DNA of 64,000 nucleotides, from NCBI GenBank assembly GCA_016709385.1, contig JADJMW010000002.1, forward strand, positions 186,001 through 250,000, written 5' to 3'. A program made the translations under genes and the position numbers. The stretch is from Candidatus Rubrivivax defluviihabitans (lineage in GTDB: Bacteria; Pseudomonadota; Gammaproteobacteria; Burkholderiales; Burkholderiaceae_C). Position 1 is the first letter of the stretch. The number at the start of each line of letters is the position of its first letter. Below are positions 52,822 through 61,612 of the stretch, piece after piece. Below the pieces are notes generated by a model that saw nothing but the letters and a program-made list of their open reading frames with translations, ran no database searches and was not told where the DNA came from.

Positions 52822-53859
52822 TCAGCGCACCGGCGGCGCGTACATCAGGCCGCCGTTCGTCCACAGGTTGTTGGTGCCGCGCGGCAGGCCGATGGCCGTC
52901 TTCTCGCCGACATGGCGTTCGAAGATCTCGCCGTAGTTGCCCACGGCCTTGATGGCGCGGTAGGCCCACTCCTTGTCCAGCCCCAGCACCTTGCCGGTGT
53001 CCTCGGTGCCCGAGCCGAGCAGCCGCATCACACCGGGGTTCTTGCTGTCCTTCTTCATGGCGTCGGCGTTGGCCTGCGTGATGCCGTATTCCTCGGCCTC
53101 CAGCAGCGCATTGAGCGTCCACTTGGCGATGGCGAAGAACTCGTCGTCGCCGCGCCGCACCGACGGGCCGAGCGGTTCCTTGGAGATCAGTTCGGGCAGG
53201 ATGACGTGGTCGTCGGGCTTGGCCGCTTCCTTGCCGCGCGTCGAGGCCAGGCCCGAGGCGTCGGTGGTGTAGGCCTGGCAGCGGCCGGAGAAATAGGCCC
53301 CGGTGGCGGCTTCCAGCTTCTCGAACACCACCGGTTTCATCTGCAGGTTGTTGGCGCGCGAATAGTCGGTCAGGTTGAGCTCGGTCGTGGTGCCCGACTG
53401 CACGCAGATGGTGGCGCCCTTCAACTGCTTGGCGCTGGTGACCTTCAGGCTCTTGGGCACCATGAAGCCCTGGCCGTCGTAGAAGGTGACGCCGACGAAG
53501 TGCATGCCCAGCGAGGCGTCGCGCGTCAGCGTCCAGGTGGTGTTGCGCGACAGCACGTCGATCTCGCCCGACTGCAAGGCCGTGAAGCGCTGTTGCGCCG
53601 TCAGCGGCGAGTAGCGCACCTTGTTGGCGTCGCCGAGGATGGCGGCCGCCAGTGCGCGGCAGTAGTCGACATCCAGACCCGACCACTTGCCCTGGCTGTC
53701 GGCGGCCGAGAAGCCGGCCAGCCCGGTGTTGACACCGCACACCAGCGTGCCGCGAGACTTGATCGCGTCGAGGTCCTTGCCGGCAAACGCCGGCGCTGCG
53801 GCCAGGAGGCCGGCGCCCGCAACAGCGGCCAGGGCGAAGCGGGACAACTTGTGGATCAT
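52822..53859 (-). CDS. General amino-acid ABC transporter substrate-binding protein (AapJ type)
   Basis: A 345-residue periplasmic receptor. The Sec signal (MIHKLSRFALAAVAGAGLLA, then APAFA) precedes KDLDAIKSRGTLVCGVNTGL, the standard start of class 3 solute-binding proteins. GLDVDYCRALAAAILGD and SRNTTWTLTRDASLGMHFVG are typical of AapJ/BztA, which bind many L-amino acids. I used the Met at 53859 because it starts the signal peptide. First gene of the four-gene operon. Confidence 0.95.
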   Translation of the reverse strand: MIHKLSRFALAAVAGAGLLAAAPAFAGKDLDAIKSRGTLVCGVNTGLAGFSAADSQGKWSGLDVDYCRALAAAILGDANKVRYSPLTAQQRFTALQSGEIDVLSRNTTWTLTRDASLGMHFVGVTFYDGQGFMVPKSLKVTSAKQLKGATICVQSGTTTELNLTDYSRANNLQMKPVVFEKLEAATGAYFSGRCQAYTTDASGLASTRGKEAAKPDDHVILPELISKEPLGPSVRRGDDEFFAIAKWTLNALLEAEEYGITQANADAMKKDSKNPGVMRLLGSGTEDTGKVLGLDKEWAYRAIKAVGNYGEIFERHVGEKTAIGLPRGTNNLWTNGGLMYAPPVR

Positions 53860-54047
53860 GGATTGACTCCTGAAGGATGGGGGTGTGCGCGCCAGGGGCG
53901 CCGAGGACAGCCCTGGGACGCTAGCGGCAAAGTCTCCCAGCAGCAACTGTGCCTATCCCTGAGGGTCCGCCGGGCCGTCACCGAGGCCCTGCGCTCACCG
54001 CGGGCGCGGCAGCGCCTCTCATGGCGACGGCGCGACGACGCCCGCAG

Positions 54048-54554
54048 TCAGCCCAGGTGGGCGCGGTCGGGCAGCTCGTTCGGGTTCTGCTGGCCTTCGG
54101 CCAGCGGGAAGTGGCGCACCAGCATCGCGTCCACGGCGTCCACCGCCTGCTCCAGGCCGGCTTCGAAACGGCCGCCGCGGAAGGCCTCGCGCATGCCGCC
54201 CACCAAGGTGTCCCAGTGCGCCTGCGGCACCTGTCGCGCCAGCCCGCGGTCGGCCACGATCTCGATCGCGTGCTCGGCCAGCAGCAGGTAGATCAGCACG
54301 CCGCTATTGGCCTCGGTGTCCCACACGCGCAGCTTGCCGAACATGGCCAGCGCGCGTTCGCGCGCCGTGGCGCCGCGCCACAGGTAGGACAGCGGCAGCC
54401 CGGCTTCCACGCACAGGCGGATCTCGCCGCTGTGGCGCCGTTCGCTGGCCGCCACGCGCGCTTCCAGTCGTTGCAGCGCGGCGGTGTCCAGCGCGCGCGC
54501 GGTGTCGGTCTCGTCGAGCCAGCGGTGTTTGAAGATGCGCAGCCAGCGGTTCAT
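54048..54554 (-). CDS. Small TPM-domain protein
   Basis: A 168-residue protein with a TPM fold: ASERRHSGEIRLCVEAGLPL, FGKLRVWDTEANSGVLIYLL and ADRGLARQVPQAHWDTLVGG correspond to its core. No signal peptide or membrane helix is visible, so it may be cytosolic or membrane-associated through its partner. It follows the larger TPM protein by three bases, forming the last gene of a lemA-TPM-TPM group. Function is unknown; some TPM proteins act in photosystem repair or phosphatase-like roles, none demonstrated here. Confidence 0.8.
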   Translation of the reverse strand: MNRWLRIFKHRWLDETDTARALDTAALQRLEARVAASERRHSGEIRLCVEAGLPLSYLWRGATARERALAMFGKLRVWDTEANSGVLIYLLLAEHAIEIVADRGLARQVPQAHWDTLVGGMREAFRGGRFEAGLEQAVDAVDAMLVRHFPLAEGQQNPNELPDRAHLG

Positions 54555-54557
54555 CTG

Positions 54558-55499
54558 TCACCAGCTCCCCGAAGATCCGCCGCCGCCGAAGTTGCCCCCG
54601 CCGCCCGACGAGAAGCCGCCACCACCACCGCCGCCGAATCCGCCCCCGCCGCCGAAACCTCCACCGCCGCCGCCCCAGCCGCCGATATGCGGCAGGCTGC
54701 GCCCCCGCTGCCCCGCCCGGCGCACGGCCGAGCCGATGCCGAAGATGCCCACCAGCACCAGCGCCACCACCGCTGCGCCTACGGCGGCCAGCACGCTGGC
54801 GGTGACGAGCCAGCCCAGGCCGCCGGCCGCGCCGGCGGTCAGCAGCGAGCCCAGCTTGCGGCCGAAGATGCCGGTCAATACGGCGCCGATGATCGGCACG
54901 GCGACGAAGAAGAACATCGCCAGTTCGTTGATCTGCAGTCCAGGCTGGGCCTTGCCCCGGACCGTGGGTGCCGGCAGCGCTTCGCCACGGATGCGGGCGA
55001 TGAGCTGGTCCAGCGCAGCCTCCAGGCCGCCGGCGTAGTCGTTGGCGCGGAAGGCCGGGCGGATGGATTGGTCGATGATCTGTCGCGCCGCCAGGTCGGG
55101 GATGGCGCCTTCCAGCGCCTTGGCGACCTCGATGCGCACGCGGCGCTCGTCCTTGGCCACCACCACGAGCACGCCGTCGCCCACCTCGCGACGGCCGATC
55201 TTCCAGGTATCGGCCACACGCTGGGCGTAGGCGGCGATATCTTCCGGCGCCGTGGCCGGCACCAGCAGCAGCACGATCTGCGGCCCGGCCTCGGCCTCGA
55301 AGGCGGCGAGCTTGGCCTCGAGCGCCGCGGCCTGATCGGCCTGCAGCGTACCGGTCTGGTCGATCACGCGCGCCTTGAGCTCGGGCACCGGCAGCACGTC
55401 CTGGGCGCGCGCGGTGCCCGGCCATGATGCGGCCAGCATCAGCGCCAGCGCCAGTGCCGGCACCAGGGGCACCCACTTGGCCTGTGTCAGGGCGCGCAT
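54558..55499 (-). CDS. YgcG-like TPM-domain membrane protein with Gly-rich tail
   Basis: A 313-residue protein with a signal peptide (to about residue 32), a TPM domain from VPELKARVIDQTGTLQADQA to about residue 165, two hydrophobic helices near 185-235 (LAMFFFVAVPIIGAVLTGIF, then WLVTASVLAAVGAAVVALVL), and a C-terminal stretch of about 50 Gly/Ser/Phe residues. Partners of LemA in other bacteria have the same order of domains. It lies 25 bases downstream of lemA. Confidence 0.88.
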   Translation of the reverse strand: MRALTQAKWVPLVPALALALMLAASWPGTARAQDVLPVPELKARVIDQTGTLQADQAAALEAKLAAFEAEAGPQIVLLLVPATAPEDIAAYAQRVADTWKIGRREVGDGVLVVVAKDERRVRIEVAKALEGAIPDLAARQIIDQSIRPAFRANDYAGGLEAALDQLIARIRGEALPAPTVRGKAQPGLQINELAMFFFVAVPIIGAVLTGIFGRKLGSLLTAGAAGGLGWLVTASVLAAVGAAVVALVLVGIFGIGSAVRRAGQRGRSLPHIGGWGGGGGGFGGGGGFGGGGGGGFSSGGGGNFGGGGSSGSW

Positions 55500-55524
55500 G
55501 GAATCGGCGCCACCGCCCTGCGGC

Positions 55525-56151
55525 CTACTTCGATCCCGCAGGCTTGTCGAAATTCACCGTCGGCGGCGCCGCGATGGCGGCCTCGTTCTCCACCGTGAAG
55601 TTGGGCTTGACCGAATAGCTGAAGATCATGGCCGTCAGGTTGGTGGGGAAGCTGCGCGCCAGCACGTTGTAGTCCTGCACCGCCTTCACATAGCGGCCGC
55701 GCGCCACGGTGATGCGGTTCTCGGTGCCTTCGAGCTGCACGCGCAGGTCCTGGAAGCCCTGGTTGGCCTTCAGGTTGGGGTATTGCTCCACCGTCACCAG
55801 CAGGCGGCTGAGCGCGCCCGAAAGTTCACCCTGCGCGGCCTGGAACTTGCCGAAGGCCTCGGGGTTGTTGATCAGTTCCGGCGTGGCCTGGATGCTGGTG
55901 GCGCGCGCGCGGGCCTCGATCACCTTGGTCAGCGTCTCCTGCTCGAAATTCGCCTCGCCCTTGACGGTGGCCACGATATTGGGGATGAGGTCGGCACGCC
56001 GCTGGTACTGGTTGACGACCTCGGACCAGGCCGACTTCACCTGTTCGTCCAGGCGCTGGAAATCGTTGTAGCCGCAGCCCGACAGCAGGGTGGCCGCCAG
56101 CAAGAAGGGGGTCAGCCAGAGTCGGCGCGCGGTCAGGGTGGCGAATGTCAT
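55525..56151 (-). CDS. LemA family lipoprotein
   Basis: A 208-residue protein with a lipoprotein signal and lipobox LLSGC (Cys26), followed by the LemA helical core: QRLDEQVKSAWSEVVNQYQR, ADLIPNIVATVKGEANFEQE and VEQYPNLKANQGFQDLRVQL. Ends VNFDKPAGSK. LemA proteins are found next to TPM-domain genes in many bacteria; their molecular role remains poorly defined. First gene of this three-gene operon, divergent from hemE. Confidence 0.93.
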   Translation of the reverse strand: MTFATLTARRLWLTPFLLAATLLSGCGYNDFQRLDEQVKSAWSEVVNQYQRRADLIPNIVATVKGEANFEQETLTKVIEARARATSIQATPELINNPEAFGKFQAAQGELSGALSRLLVTVEQYPNLKANQGFQDLRVQLEGTENRITVARGRYVKAVQDYNVLARSFPTNLTAMIFSYSVKPNFTVENEAAIAAPPTVNFDKPAGSK

Positions 56152-56292
56152 GGGTCTTCCTCCGTGTGGGCAGCGAGCATCGTAACCCGCAGCCGATGTG
56201 GGGCGAGGCCGGTGTGCTTCAAGAGGGCACCGCCGTGAGCCCGCCCCCACGGCCGGGCGCCGCCCTGCACCCGGCGGCCATAATCCGCCGCC

Positions 56293-57387
56293 ATGTGGCC
56301 CACCCTGCAAAACGATACCTTCCTGCGCGCCTGCCTGCGCCAGCCCACCGACCACACGCCGCTGTGGCTGATGCGCCAGGCCGGGCGCTACCTGCCCGAG
56401 TACAAGGCCACGCGCGTGAAGGCCGGCAACAGCTTCATGGGCCTGGCCACCAACGTGCCCTACGCCACCGAGGTGACATTGCAGCCGCTGGACCGTTTTC
56501 CGCTGGATGCGGCGATCCTGTTCTCCGACATCCTCACCGTGCCCGACGCCATGGGCCTGGGCCTGAGCTTCGGTGCCGGCGAGGGCCCGCGCTTCGCCCA
56601 CCCGGTGCGCGACGAAGCCGCGGTGGCCGCGCTGGCGGTGCCCGACCTGGACAAGCTGCGTTATGTCTTCGACGCCGTCACCTCGATCCGGCGCGCGCTG
56701 AATGGCCGCGTGCCGCTGATCGGGTTTTCCGGCAGCCCCTGGACGCTGGCCTGCTACATGGTCGAAGGCGCCGGCTCCGACGACTACCGGCTCGTCAAGA
56801 CACTGCTCTACAGCCGGCCCGACCTGATGCACCGCATCCTGGAAGTCAACGCCGCCGCCGTCATCGCCTACCTCAACGCCCAGATCGATGCCGGCGCGCA
56901 GGCGGTGATGGTGTTCGACAGCTGGGGCGGCGTGCTCGCCGACGGCGCCTTCCAGCGTTTCAGCCTGGACTACACGCGCCGCGTCGTCGCCGGCCTGCAG
57001 CGCACGAAGGACGGCCAGCGCATCCCGTGCATCGTCTTCACCAAGGGCGGCGGGCCATGGCTGGAAGAGATCGCCGCCTGCGGCGCCGACGTGGTGGGCC
57101 TGGATTGGACCGTGAACCTGGGCCGTGCCCGCCGCCTCGTGGGCGACCGCGTGGCGCTGCAGGGCAATCTCGACCCGAACGTGCTGTTCGCGCCCGACGA
57201 GGCCGTGGCGCGCGAGGCCGTGGCCGTGCTCGACAGCTTCGGGCGCCCACAGCGCAGCGACGGCACCTGGGACGGCCACATCTTCAACCTGGGCCACGGC
57301 ATCAGCCAGCACACCGATCCGGAGCGCGTGGCCACGTTGGTGGAGGCGGTGCACCGGCATTCCCGAGCGTTGCGCTCGGCGGCCTGA
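56293..57387 (+). CDS. hemE: Uroporphyrinogen decarboxylase
   Basis: A 364-residue enzyme decarboxylating uroporphyrinogen III in haem synthesis. Conserved substrate-binding residues are in PLWLMRQAGRYLPEYKATR near residue 23 and DAAILFSDILTVPDAMGLGL near 72. GFSGSPWTLACYMVEG and FDSWGGVLADGAF follow. The next gene on the same strand, priA, begins 366 bases later, and a hairpin without T-run (57402-57421) closes the region. Confidence 0.97.
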   Translation: MWPTLQNDTFLRACLRQPTDHTPLWLMRQAGRYLPEYKATRVKAGNSFMGLATNVPYATEVTLQPLDRFPLDAAILFSDILTVPDAMGLGLSFGAGEGPRFAHPVRDEAAVAALAVPDLDKLRYVFDAVTSIRRALNGRVPLIGFSGSPWTLACYMVEGAGSDDYRLVKTLLYSRPDLMHRILEVNAAAVIAYLNAQIDAGAQAVMVFDSWGGVLADGAFQRFSLDYTRRVVAGLQRTKDGQRIPCIVFTKGGGPWLEEIAACGADVVGLDWTVNLGRARRLVGDRVALQGNLDPNVLFAPDEAVAREAVAVLDSFGRPQRSDGTWDGHIFNLGHGISQHTDPERVATLVEAVHRHSRALRSAA

Positions 57388-57455
57388 GAACGGCGCGGCC
57401 GCCGGCCAGCACGCTGGCCGGTCGCATGGCGGTAAGTGAGCACTCAGGGCTTGAC

Positions 57456-57464
57456 TTATCCCCA
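57456..57464 (+). promoter_or_regulatory. Near-consensus DnaA box
   Basis: TTATCCCCA differs at one position from TTATCCACA. Weak on its own; noted because it shares the spacer with a perfect box. Confidence 0.35.
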
Positions 57465-57644
57465 AATGACGTGCCGCACTGCAGCAGCTTGCACTTGACA
57501 ACCAGGGCTTGCCGGATTCGCCGTCGATACGTGTCAAGTCCTTGATTTTCATCAATTTTGTCGGCTGCCGCGAAATTGGGCACAGGACGAGGCGACGCGC
57601 AGAATCAAGTACTTGCGATGACTCGCCGCAGTTTTCCCACAAAG

Positions 57645-57653
57645 TTATCCACA
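57645..57653 (+). promoter_or_regulatory. Consensus DnaA box upstream of priA
   Basis: TTATCCACA, the perfect R1-type box, about 100 bases before priA, preceded by TTTTCCCACAAAG. It could couple priA expression to DnaA, or titrate DnaA near the origin. Two boxes without dnaA, dnaN or an AT-rich unwinding element do not make an origin. Confidence 0.6.
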
Positions 57654-57668
57654 GATTGCGGGGACAGC

Positions 57669-57686
57669 TCGAAAAGTCCTTTTCGA
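57669..57686. repeat. Inverted repeat between the DnaA box and priA
   Basis: Eight-base arms TCGAAAAG and CTTTTCGA separated by TC. Operator-like in size; no known regulator is suggested by the sequence. Confidence 0.45.
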
Positions 57687-57753
57687 TCATGCACTTGCGC
57701 CGCATTCTTGAGGTACATCCTGGATTCCGTGCGCAACTTCACAGTGCTGGGGC

Positions 57754-59796
57754 ATGACTGAGTCCGTGCTGCTCTCGGTGGCGGTCGAGACACCCCGGTA
57801 CTCGTCGGTGGGTGGTCTTCTGGACTATGCAAGTGAGCAGACACTGCCGCCAGGGACCCTGGTGCGCGTGCCATTGGGCCGCCGCGACATGCCCGGCATC
57901 GTGTGGCAGCGGTCGGCCGACGCCGCTCCCGCAACGGCCGAATTGCGCCCGCTGGCAGCCGTGTTGTCGTCGCTGCCACCGCTGGCCGACGAATGGCGCG
58001 AGCTGATCGACTTTGCCGCAGCCTATTACCAGCGCGGTGTGGGCGAACTGGCGTTGGCCGTGCTGCCACCCGACCTGCGCAAGATCGACGATACGCCCCT
58101 GGCGCGGCGCGTGGCGCGGCTGCAACAGAGGCCCGCAGCTGCAGACACCGCCGCGCTGGCCACCCCATCCGAGCGACCCGAACTCAACGCAGAACAGGCG
58201 GCAGCCCTGGCGGCGATCGGCGCGGCCGACAAGCCGGTGCTGCTGCACGGCGTCACCGGCAGCGGCAAGACCGAGGTCTACCTGCGGGCCGCCGAGGCGG
58301 CGCTGCAGCAGGGCCGGCAGGCGCTGGTGCTGGTGCCCGAAATCAACCTCACGCCACAACTCGAAGCGCGCTTCGCCGAACGCTTTCCGCGCCACCTGAT
58401 GGTCAGCCTGCACAGTGGCCTGACGCCGGCGCAGCGGCTGCGCCACTGGCTGCTGGCGCACCTGGGGCGCGCCGACCTGGTGCTGGGCACGCGGCTGGCG
58501 GTCTTCGCCTCGATGCCGCGGCTGGGGCTGGTGGTCGTCGACGAGGAGCATGACCCCTCGTTCAAGCAGCAGGAAGGTGCGCGTTATTCGGCGCGCGACC
58601 TCGCGGTGTGGCGTGCGCACCGGCTGGGGGTGACCGTGCTGCTGGGGTCTGCCACGCCGTCGCTGGAAACCTGGCAGCGGGCGCTGGAAGGCGGATATCT
58701 GCGGCTGGCGCTGGAACGCCGCATCGGCGGCGGCGTGATGCCCACGGTGAAGCTGGTGGACATGACCCGGCTGCCCCGCGACGGCGCGCAGGAGCGCGTG
58801 CTCGCGCCGCCGCTGCTGGCGGCCATCAGCGAGCGCATAGCGCGCGGCGAACAAAGCCTGCTGCTGTTGAACCGCCGCGGCTATGCGCCGGTGCTGCACT
58901 GCGGCGCCTGCGGCTGGAAGAGCGGCTGCCCGCATTGCAGCGCCTGGCGCGTCTTCCACAAGGCCGACCGCACGCTGCGCTGCCACCACTGCGGCCTGAC
59001 CGAACGCGTGCCGCGCGCCTGCCCCGACTGCGGCAACCTCGATCTCGCCCCGCTCGGGCGCGGCACCGAGAAGCTGCAGGAACAGCTGGCCGCGCTGCTG
59101 CCCGGCGCACGCGTGGCGCGGCTGGACGCCGACAGCACGCGCGGCGAAGGTGCCTTGCAGCAGCAACTGGGCGCCGTGCATGCCGGTGAAGTGGATGTGC
59201 TGGTGGGCACGCAGATGCTGGCCAAGGGGCACGACTTCCGCCGCGTCACGCTGGTGGCGGCGGTGAACCCCGACACGGCGCTGTTCAGCAGCGACTTTCG
59301 TGCGCCGGAACGGCTGTTCGCGCTGCTCATGCAGGCCGCGGGCCGCGCCGGCCGCGACGCCGCACAGGCCGAGCGCAGCGAGATGTGGGTGCAGACCTGG
59401 CACCCGCGCCATCCGCTGTATGCCGCCTTGAAGGCGCACGACTATGAGGCCTACGCGACGGCGCAGCTCGGCGAGCGCCGTGCCGCCGGCCTGCCGCCTT
59501 TTGCCAGCCTGGCGCTGCTGCGCGCCGAGGCGCGCACGGTGGAGGTGGCGCGTGCCTTCCTGCACGACGCTTCCAGCCTGGCGGCAGCGCACGCGGGAGT
59601 CACCGTCTATCCGCCGGTGCCGCCGCCGGTGGCCAAGGTGGCCGACGTGGAGCGCATGCAGATGCTGGTGGAGTCGCCCTCGCGCAGGGTGCTGCAGCGC
59701 ATGCTGGCGGCCTGGCTGCCGGGGCTGCACGAATTGCGGGCGCGGCACAAGGGGCTTTTGCGCTGGGCGGTCGACGTGGATCCGCTGGCGATCTGA
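57754..59796 (+). CDS. priA: Primosomal replication protein N' (PriA helicase)
   Basis: A 680-residue 3'-5' helicase that restarts stalled replication forks. The 3'-OH-binding domain is N-terminal, Walker A GVTGSGKTEVYLRAAE is near residue 166, and the DEEH box VVVDEEHDPSFKQQEG near 262. The zinc-binding Cys cluster runs from CGACGWKSGCPHCS (about 382) to CPDCGNLDLAPLG. About 50 residues shorter than E. coli PriA, as is usual outside the enterics. Confidence 0.96.
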   Translation: MTESVLLSVAVETPRYSSVGGLLDYASEQTLPPGTLVRVPLGRRDMPGIVWQRSADAAPATAELRPLAAVLSSLPPLADEWRELIDFAAAYYQRGVGELALAVLPPDLRKIDDTPLARRVARLQQRPAAADTAALATPSERPELNAEQAAALAAIGAADKPVLLHGVTGSGKTEVYLRAAEAALQQGRQALVLVPEINLTPQLEARFAERFPRHLMVSLHSGLTPAQRLRHWLLAHLGRADLVLGTRLAVFASMPRLGLVVVDEEHDPSFKQQEGARYSARDLAVWRAHRLGVTVLLGSATPSLETWQRALEGGYLRLALERRIGGGVMPTVKLVDMTRLPRDGAQERVLAPPLLAAISERIARGEQSLLLLNRRGYAPVLHCGACGWKSGCPHCSAWRVFHKADRTLRCHHCGLTERVPRACPDCGNLDLAPLGRGTEKLQEQLAALLPGARVARLDADSTRGEGALQQQLGAVHAGEVDVLVGTQMLAKGHDFRRVTLVAAVNPDTALFSSDFRAPERLFALLMQAAGRAGRDAAQAERSEMWVQTWHPRHPLYAALKAHDYEAYATAQLGERRAAGLPPFASLALLRAEARTVEVARAFLHDASSLAAAHAGVTVYPPVPPPVAKVADVERMQMLVESPSRRVLQRMLAAWLPGLHELRARHKGLLRWAVDVDPLAI

Positions 59797-59866
59797 ACCG
59801 CTTGCCCGAGTCCCTTTCAGACTGCCCGACCGGCAGGTTCGCCTGCGGGCCCACGGGCGATGGCGG

Positions 59867-61387
59867 TCACTGCGCCAGCACACGCTGCAGTTGCAGCGCC
59901 TCGGCCACTTGCGCGGTGGCGATGCGCTCGCTACCGGCCAGGTCGGCGACGGTGCGCGCCACCTTCAGGCAGCGGTGCAGCCGGCGGCCGCTCCAGCCCA
60001 GGCGCTCGGCGGCGCTGCGCAGGAAGCGCGCGGCGGCTTCGTCCAGAAGGCAATATTCGTCGATGCGGCCGGCTTCCAGCAGGGCATTGGGCTCGCCCTG
60101 GCGCTCGGTCTGCCGCAGCCGCGCCGCGGCCACGCGCGCCGCCACCGCCGCGCTAGCTTCACCGTCGGGCAGCGCCAGCAGCGCGGAGGCGGGCGCGGCC
60201 AGCACCTCCACCTGCAGGTCGATGCGGTCCAGCAGCGGCCCCGACAGCCGACCCTGGTAGCGCGCCACGGCGTCGGGGGTGCAGCGGCAGGCCTTGCCCA
60301 CCGCCGCCGGCGCGCCGAGCCAGCCGCAGGGGCACGGGTTCATGGCCGCCACGAGCTGGAAACGGGCCGGGAAACTGGCTTGGCGCGCGGCGCGGGAGAT
60401 GGTGATGCGGCCGGTTTCCAGCGGTTCGCGCAGGGCTTCGAGCGCGGCGCGGGGGAACTCCGGGGTTTCGTCCAGAAAGAGCACACCGCCATGGGCGAGC
60501 GAGATCTCGCCCGGTCGTGGCGGCGAGCCCCCGCCCACCAGCGCCACCGCGCTGGCCGTGTGGTGCGGCGCGCGCACCGGGCGGCGGCCGTGGGCGGCGT
60601 CGGCGCTGGCCGTGGTCAGGCCGGCCAGGGCGGCGCTGGCCAGCGCTTCCTCGTCGTCCAGCGGCGGCAGCAACCCCGGCAGGCGCTGCGCCAGCATCGA
60701 TTTGCCGGTGCCCGGCGGGCCCACCAGCAACAAGCTGTGCCCGCCCGCCGCCGCGATCTCCAGCGCTCGCTTGGCCGCGGCCTGGCCCTTGACGTCGCGC
60801 AGGTCGGGTCCCGGCGGCGCCGGCTGGCGCGGCCAGGGCAGCGCGGCAGGCAGCGGCACCGCGGCATCGCCCGGCAGCAGCGCGGCCACCACCTCGGCCA
60901 AAGTGGCCGCGCCCCGCACATCCACGCCGCCCACCTGGGCGGCGATGCGTGCACTGGCCGCCGGCAGCACCAGCGTGCGCGCGCTGCCGCCGCGGCGCAG
61001 CGCCAGGGCCAGCGCCAGCGCGCCGCGCACCGGGCGCAACTCGCCCGCCAGCGACAGTTCGCCGGCAAATTCGCAGGCCGCCAGCCGCACTGCATCCAGT
61101 GGCCCGGCCGCCGCCAGGATGCCCAAGGCGATGGCCAGGTCGAAGCGGCCCGATTCCTTTGGCAGGTCGGCCGGCGCCAGATTGACCGTGATGCGCTTGT
61201 TGTGGGGGAAGGCGAAGCCGCTTTGCTGCAGCGCCGCGCGCACGCGCTCGCGCGACTCCTTCACTTCGGTATCGGCCAGCCCCACCAAGGTGAAGTTCGG
61301 CAGGCCATTGGCCAGCTGCACTTCCACGTGCACCTCGGGGGCTTCGAGCCCATCCAGCGCGCGGCTGAAAACCATCGCCAACGACAT
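59867..61387 (-). CDS. comM: ComM/YifB-family Mg-chelatase-like ATPase
   Basis: A 506-residue AAA+ protein. The N-terminal Lon-like domain starts MSLAMVFSRALDGLEAPEVH, Walker A GPPGTGKSMLAQRLPGLLPP is near residue 220, Walker B is GGVLFLDETPEF, and MNPCPCGWLG with CRCTPDA carries a Cys cluster. ComM promotes branch migration during natural transformation in Vibrio and Acinetobacter. Together with pilT/pilU this is consistent with competence, but no dedicated uptake genes are in the window. It faces the glnK promoter divergently. Confidence 0.93.
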   Translation of the reverse strand: MSLAMVFSRALDGLEAPEVHVEVQLANGLPNFTLVGLADTEVKESRERVRAALQQSGFAFPHNKRITVNLAPADLPKESGRFDLAIALGILAAAGPLDAVRLAACEFAGELSLAGELRPVRGALALALALRRGGSARTLVLPAASARIAAQVGGVDVRGAATLAEVVAALLPGDAAVPLPAALPWPRQPAPPGPDLRDVKGQAAAKRALEIAAAGGHSLLLVGPPGTGKSMLAQRLPGLLPPLDDEEALASAALAGLTTASADAAHGRRPVRAPHHTASAVALVGGGSPPRPGEISLAHGGVLFLDETPEFPRAALEALREPLETGRITISRAARQASFPARFQLVAAMNPCPCGWLGAPAAVGKACRCTPDAVARYQGRLSGPLLDRIDLQVEVLAAPASALLALPDGEASAAVAARVAAARLRQTERQGEPNALLEAGRIDEYCLLDEAAARFLRSAAERLGWSGRRLHRCLKVARTVADLAGSERIATAQVAEALQLQRVLAQ

Positions 61388-61467
61388 GCGGCCCTCCTGG
61401 TGAGTACCGATTCTGGCCAGCGCAGCCAAGCTTCGGCTCCGCACCAAAGGGGGGAAGCAGAGGGTCC

Positions 61468-61484
61468 GGCACCATCTTGGTGCA
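61468..61484 (+). promoter_or_regulatory. NtrC-type binding site
   Basis: GGCACCATCTTGGTGCA matches the NtrC consensus TGCACC-N5-GGTGCA at all but the first base. Its centre is about 84 bases upstream of the -12 element, the normal enhancer distance. A half-site (TGCACC at 61481) overlaps its right arm. Confidence 0.75.
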
Positions 61485-61546
61485 CCATTTCGCTCTTAAG
61501 GGGGATGCCTCGCCACGCAACGGTGCTCAGCCGGCGGGCCGCGTGG

Positions 61547-61562
61547 TGGCACGGAAGCTGCA
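61547..61562 (+). promoter_or_regulatory. Sigma-54 promoter of the glnK-amtB operon
   Basis: TGGCACGGAAGCTGCA matches TGGCACG-N4-TTGC at all but one base, with GG and GC at the required ten-base separation. Transcription should start near 61573. With the NtrC site this predicts strong induction under nitrogen limitation. Confidence 0.85.
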
Positions 61563-61612
61563 AAGACCCTGGCAGCTGTCCTTCATCTCCATCTCACTTG
61601 CGGAGCACCCCC

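Larger units (their letters stand above)
57388..57753. other. hemE-priA spacer (366 bp, no gene)
   Basis: AT-richer than its surroundings. In order it contains a nine-base inverted repeat CCGGCCAGC-AC-GCTGGCCGG (57402-57421), a near-consensus DnaA box (57456-57464), several CTTGAC/GTCAAG words, TTGATTTTCATCAA, a perfect DnaA box (57645-57653) and an inverted repeat before priA (57669-57686). No ORF here has recognisable content. Confidence 0.6.

Noticed and set aside
57388..57753. Chromosomal replication origin
   Set aside because: One perfect and one near DnaA box, with no dnaA/dnaN, no cluster of boxes and no clear unwinding element. Kept only as DnaA-box features.
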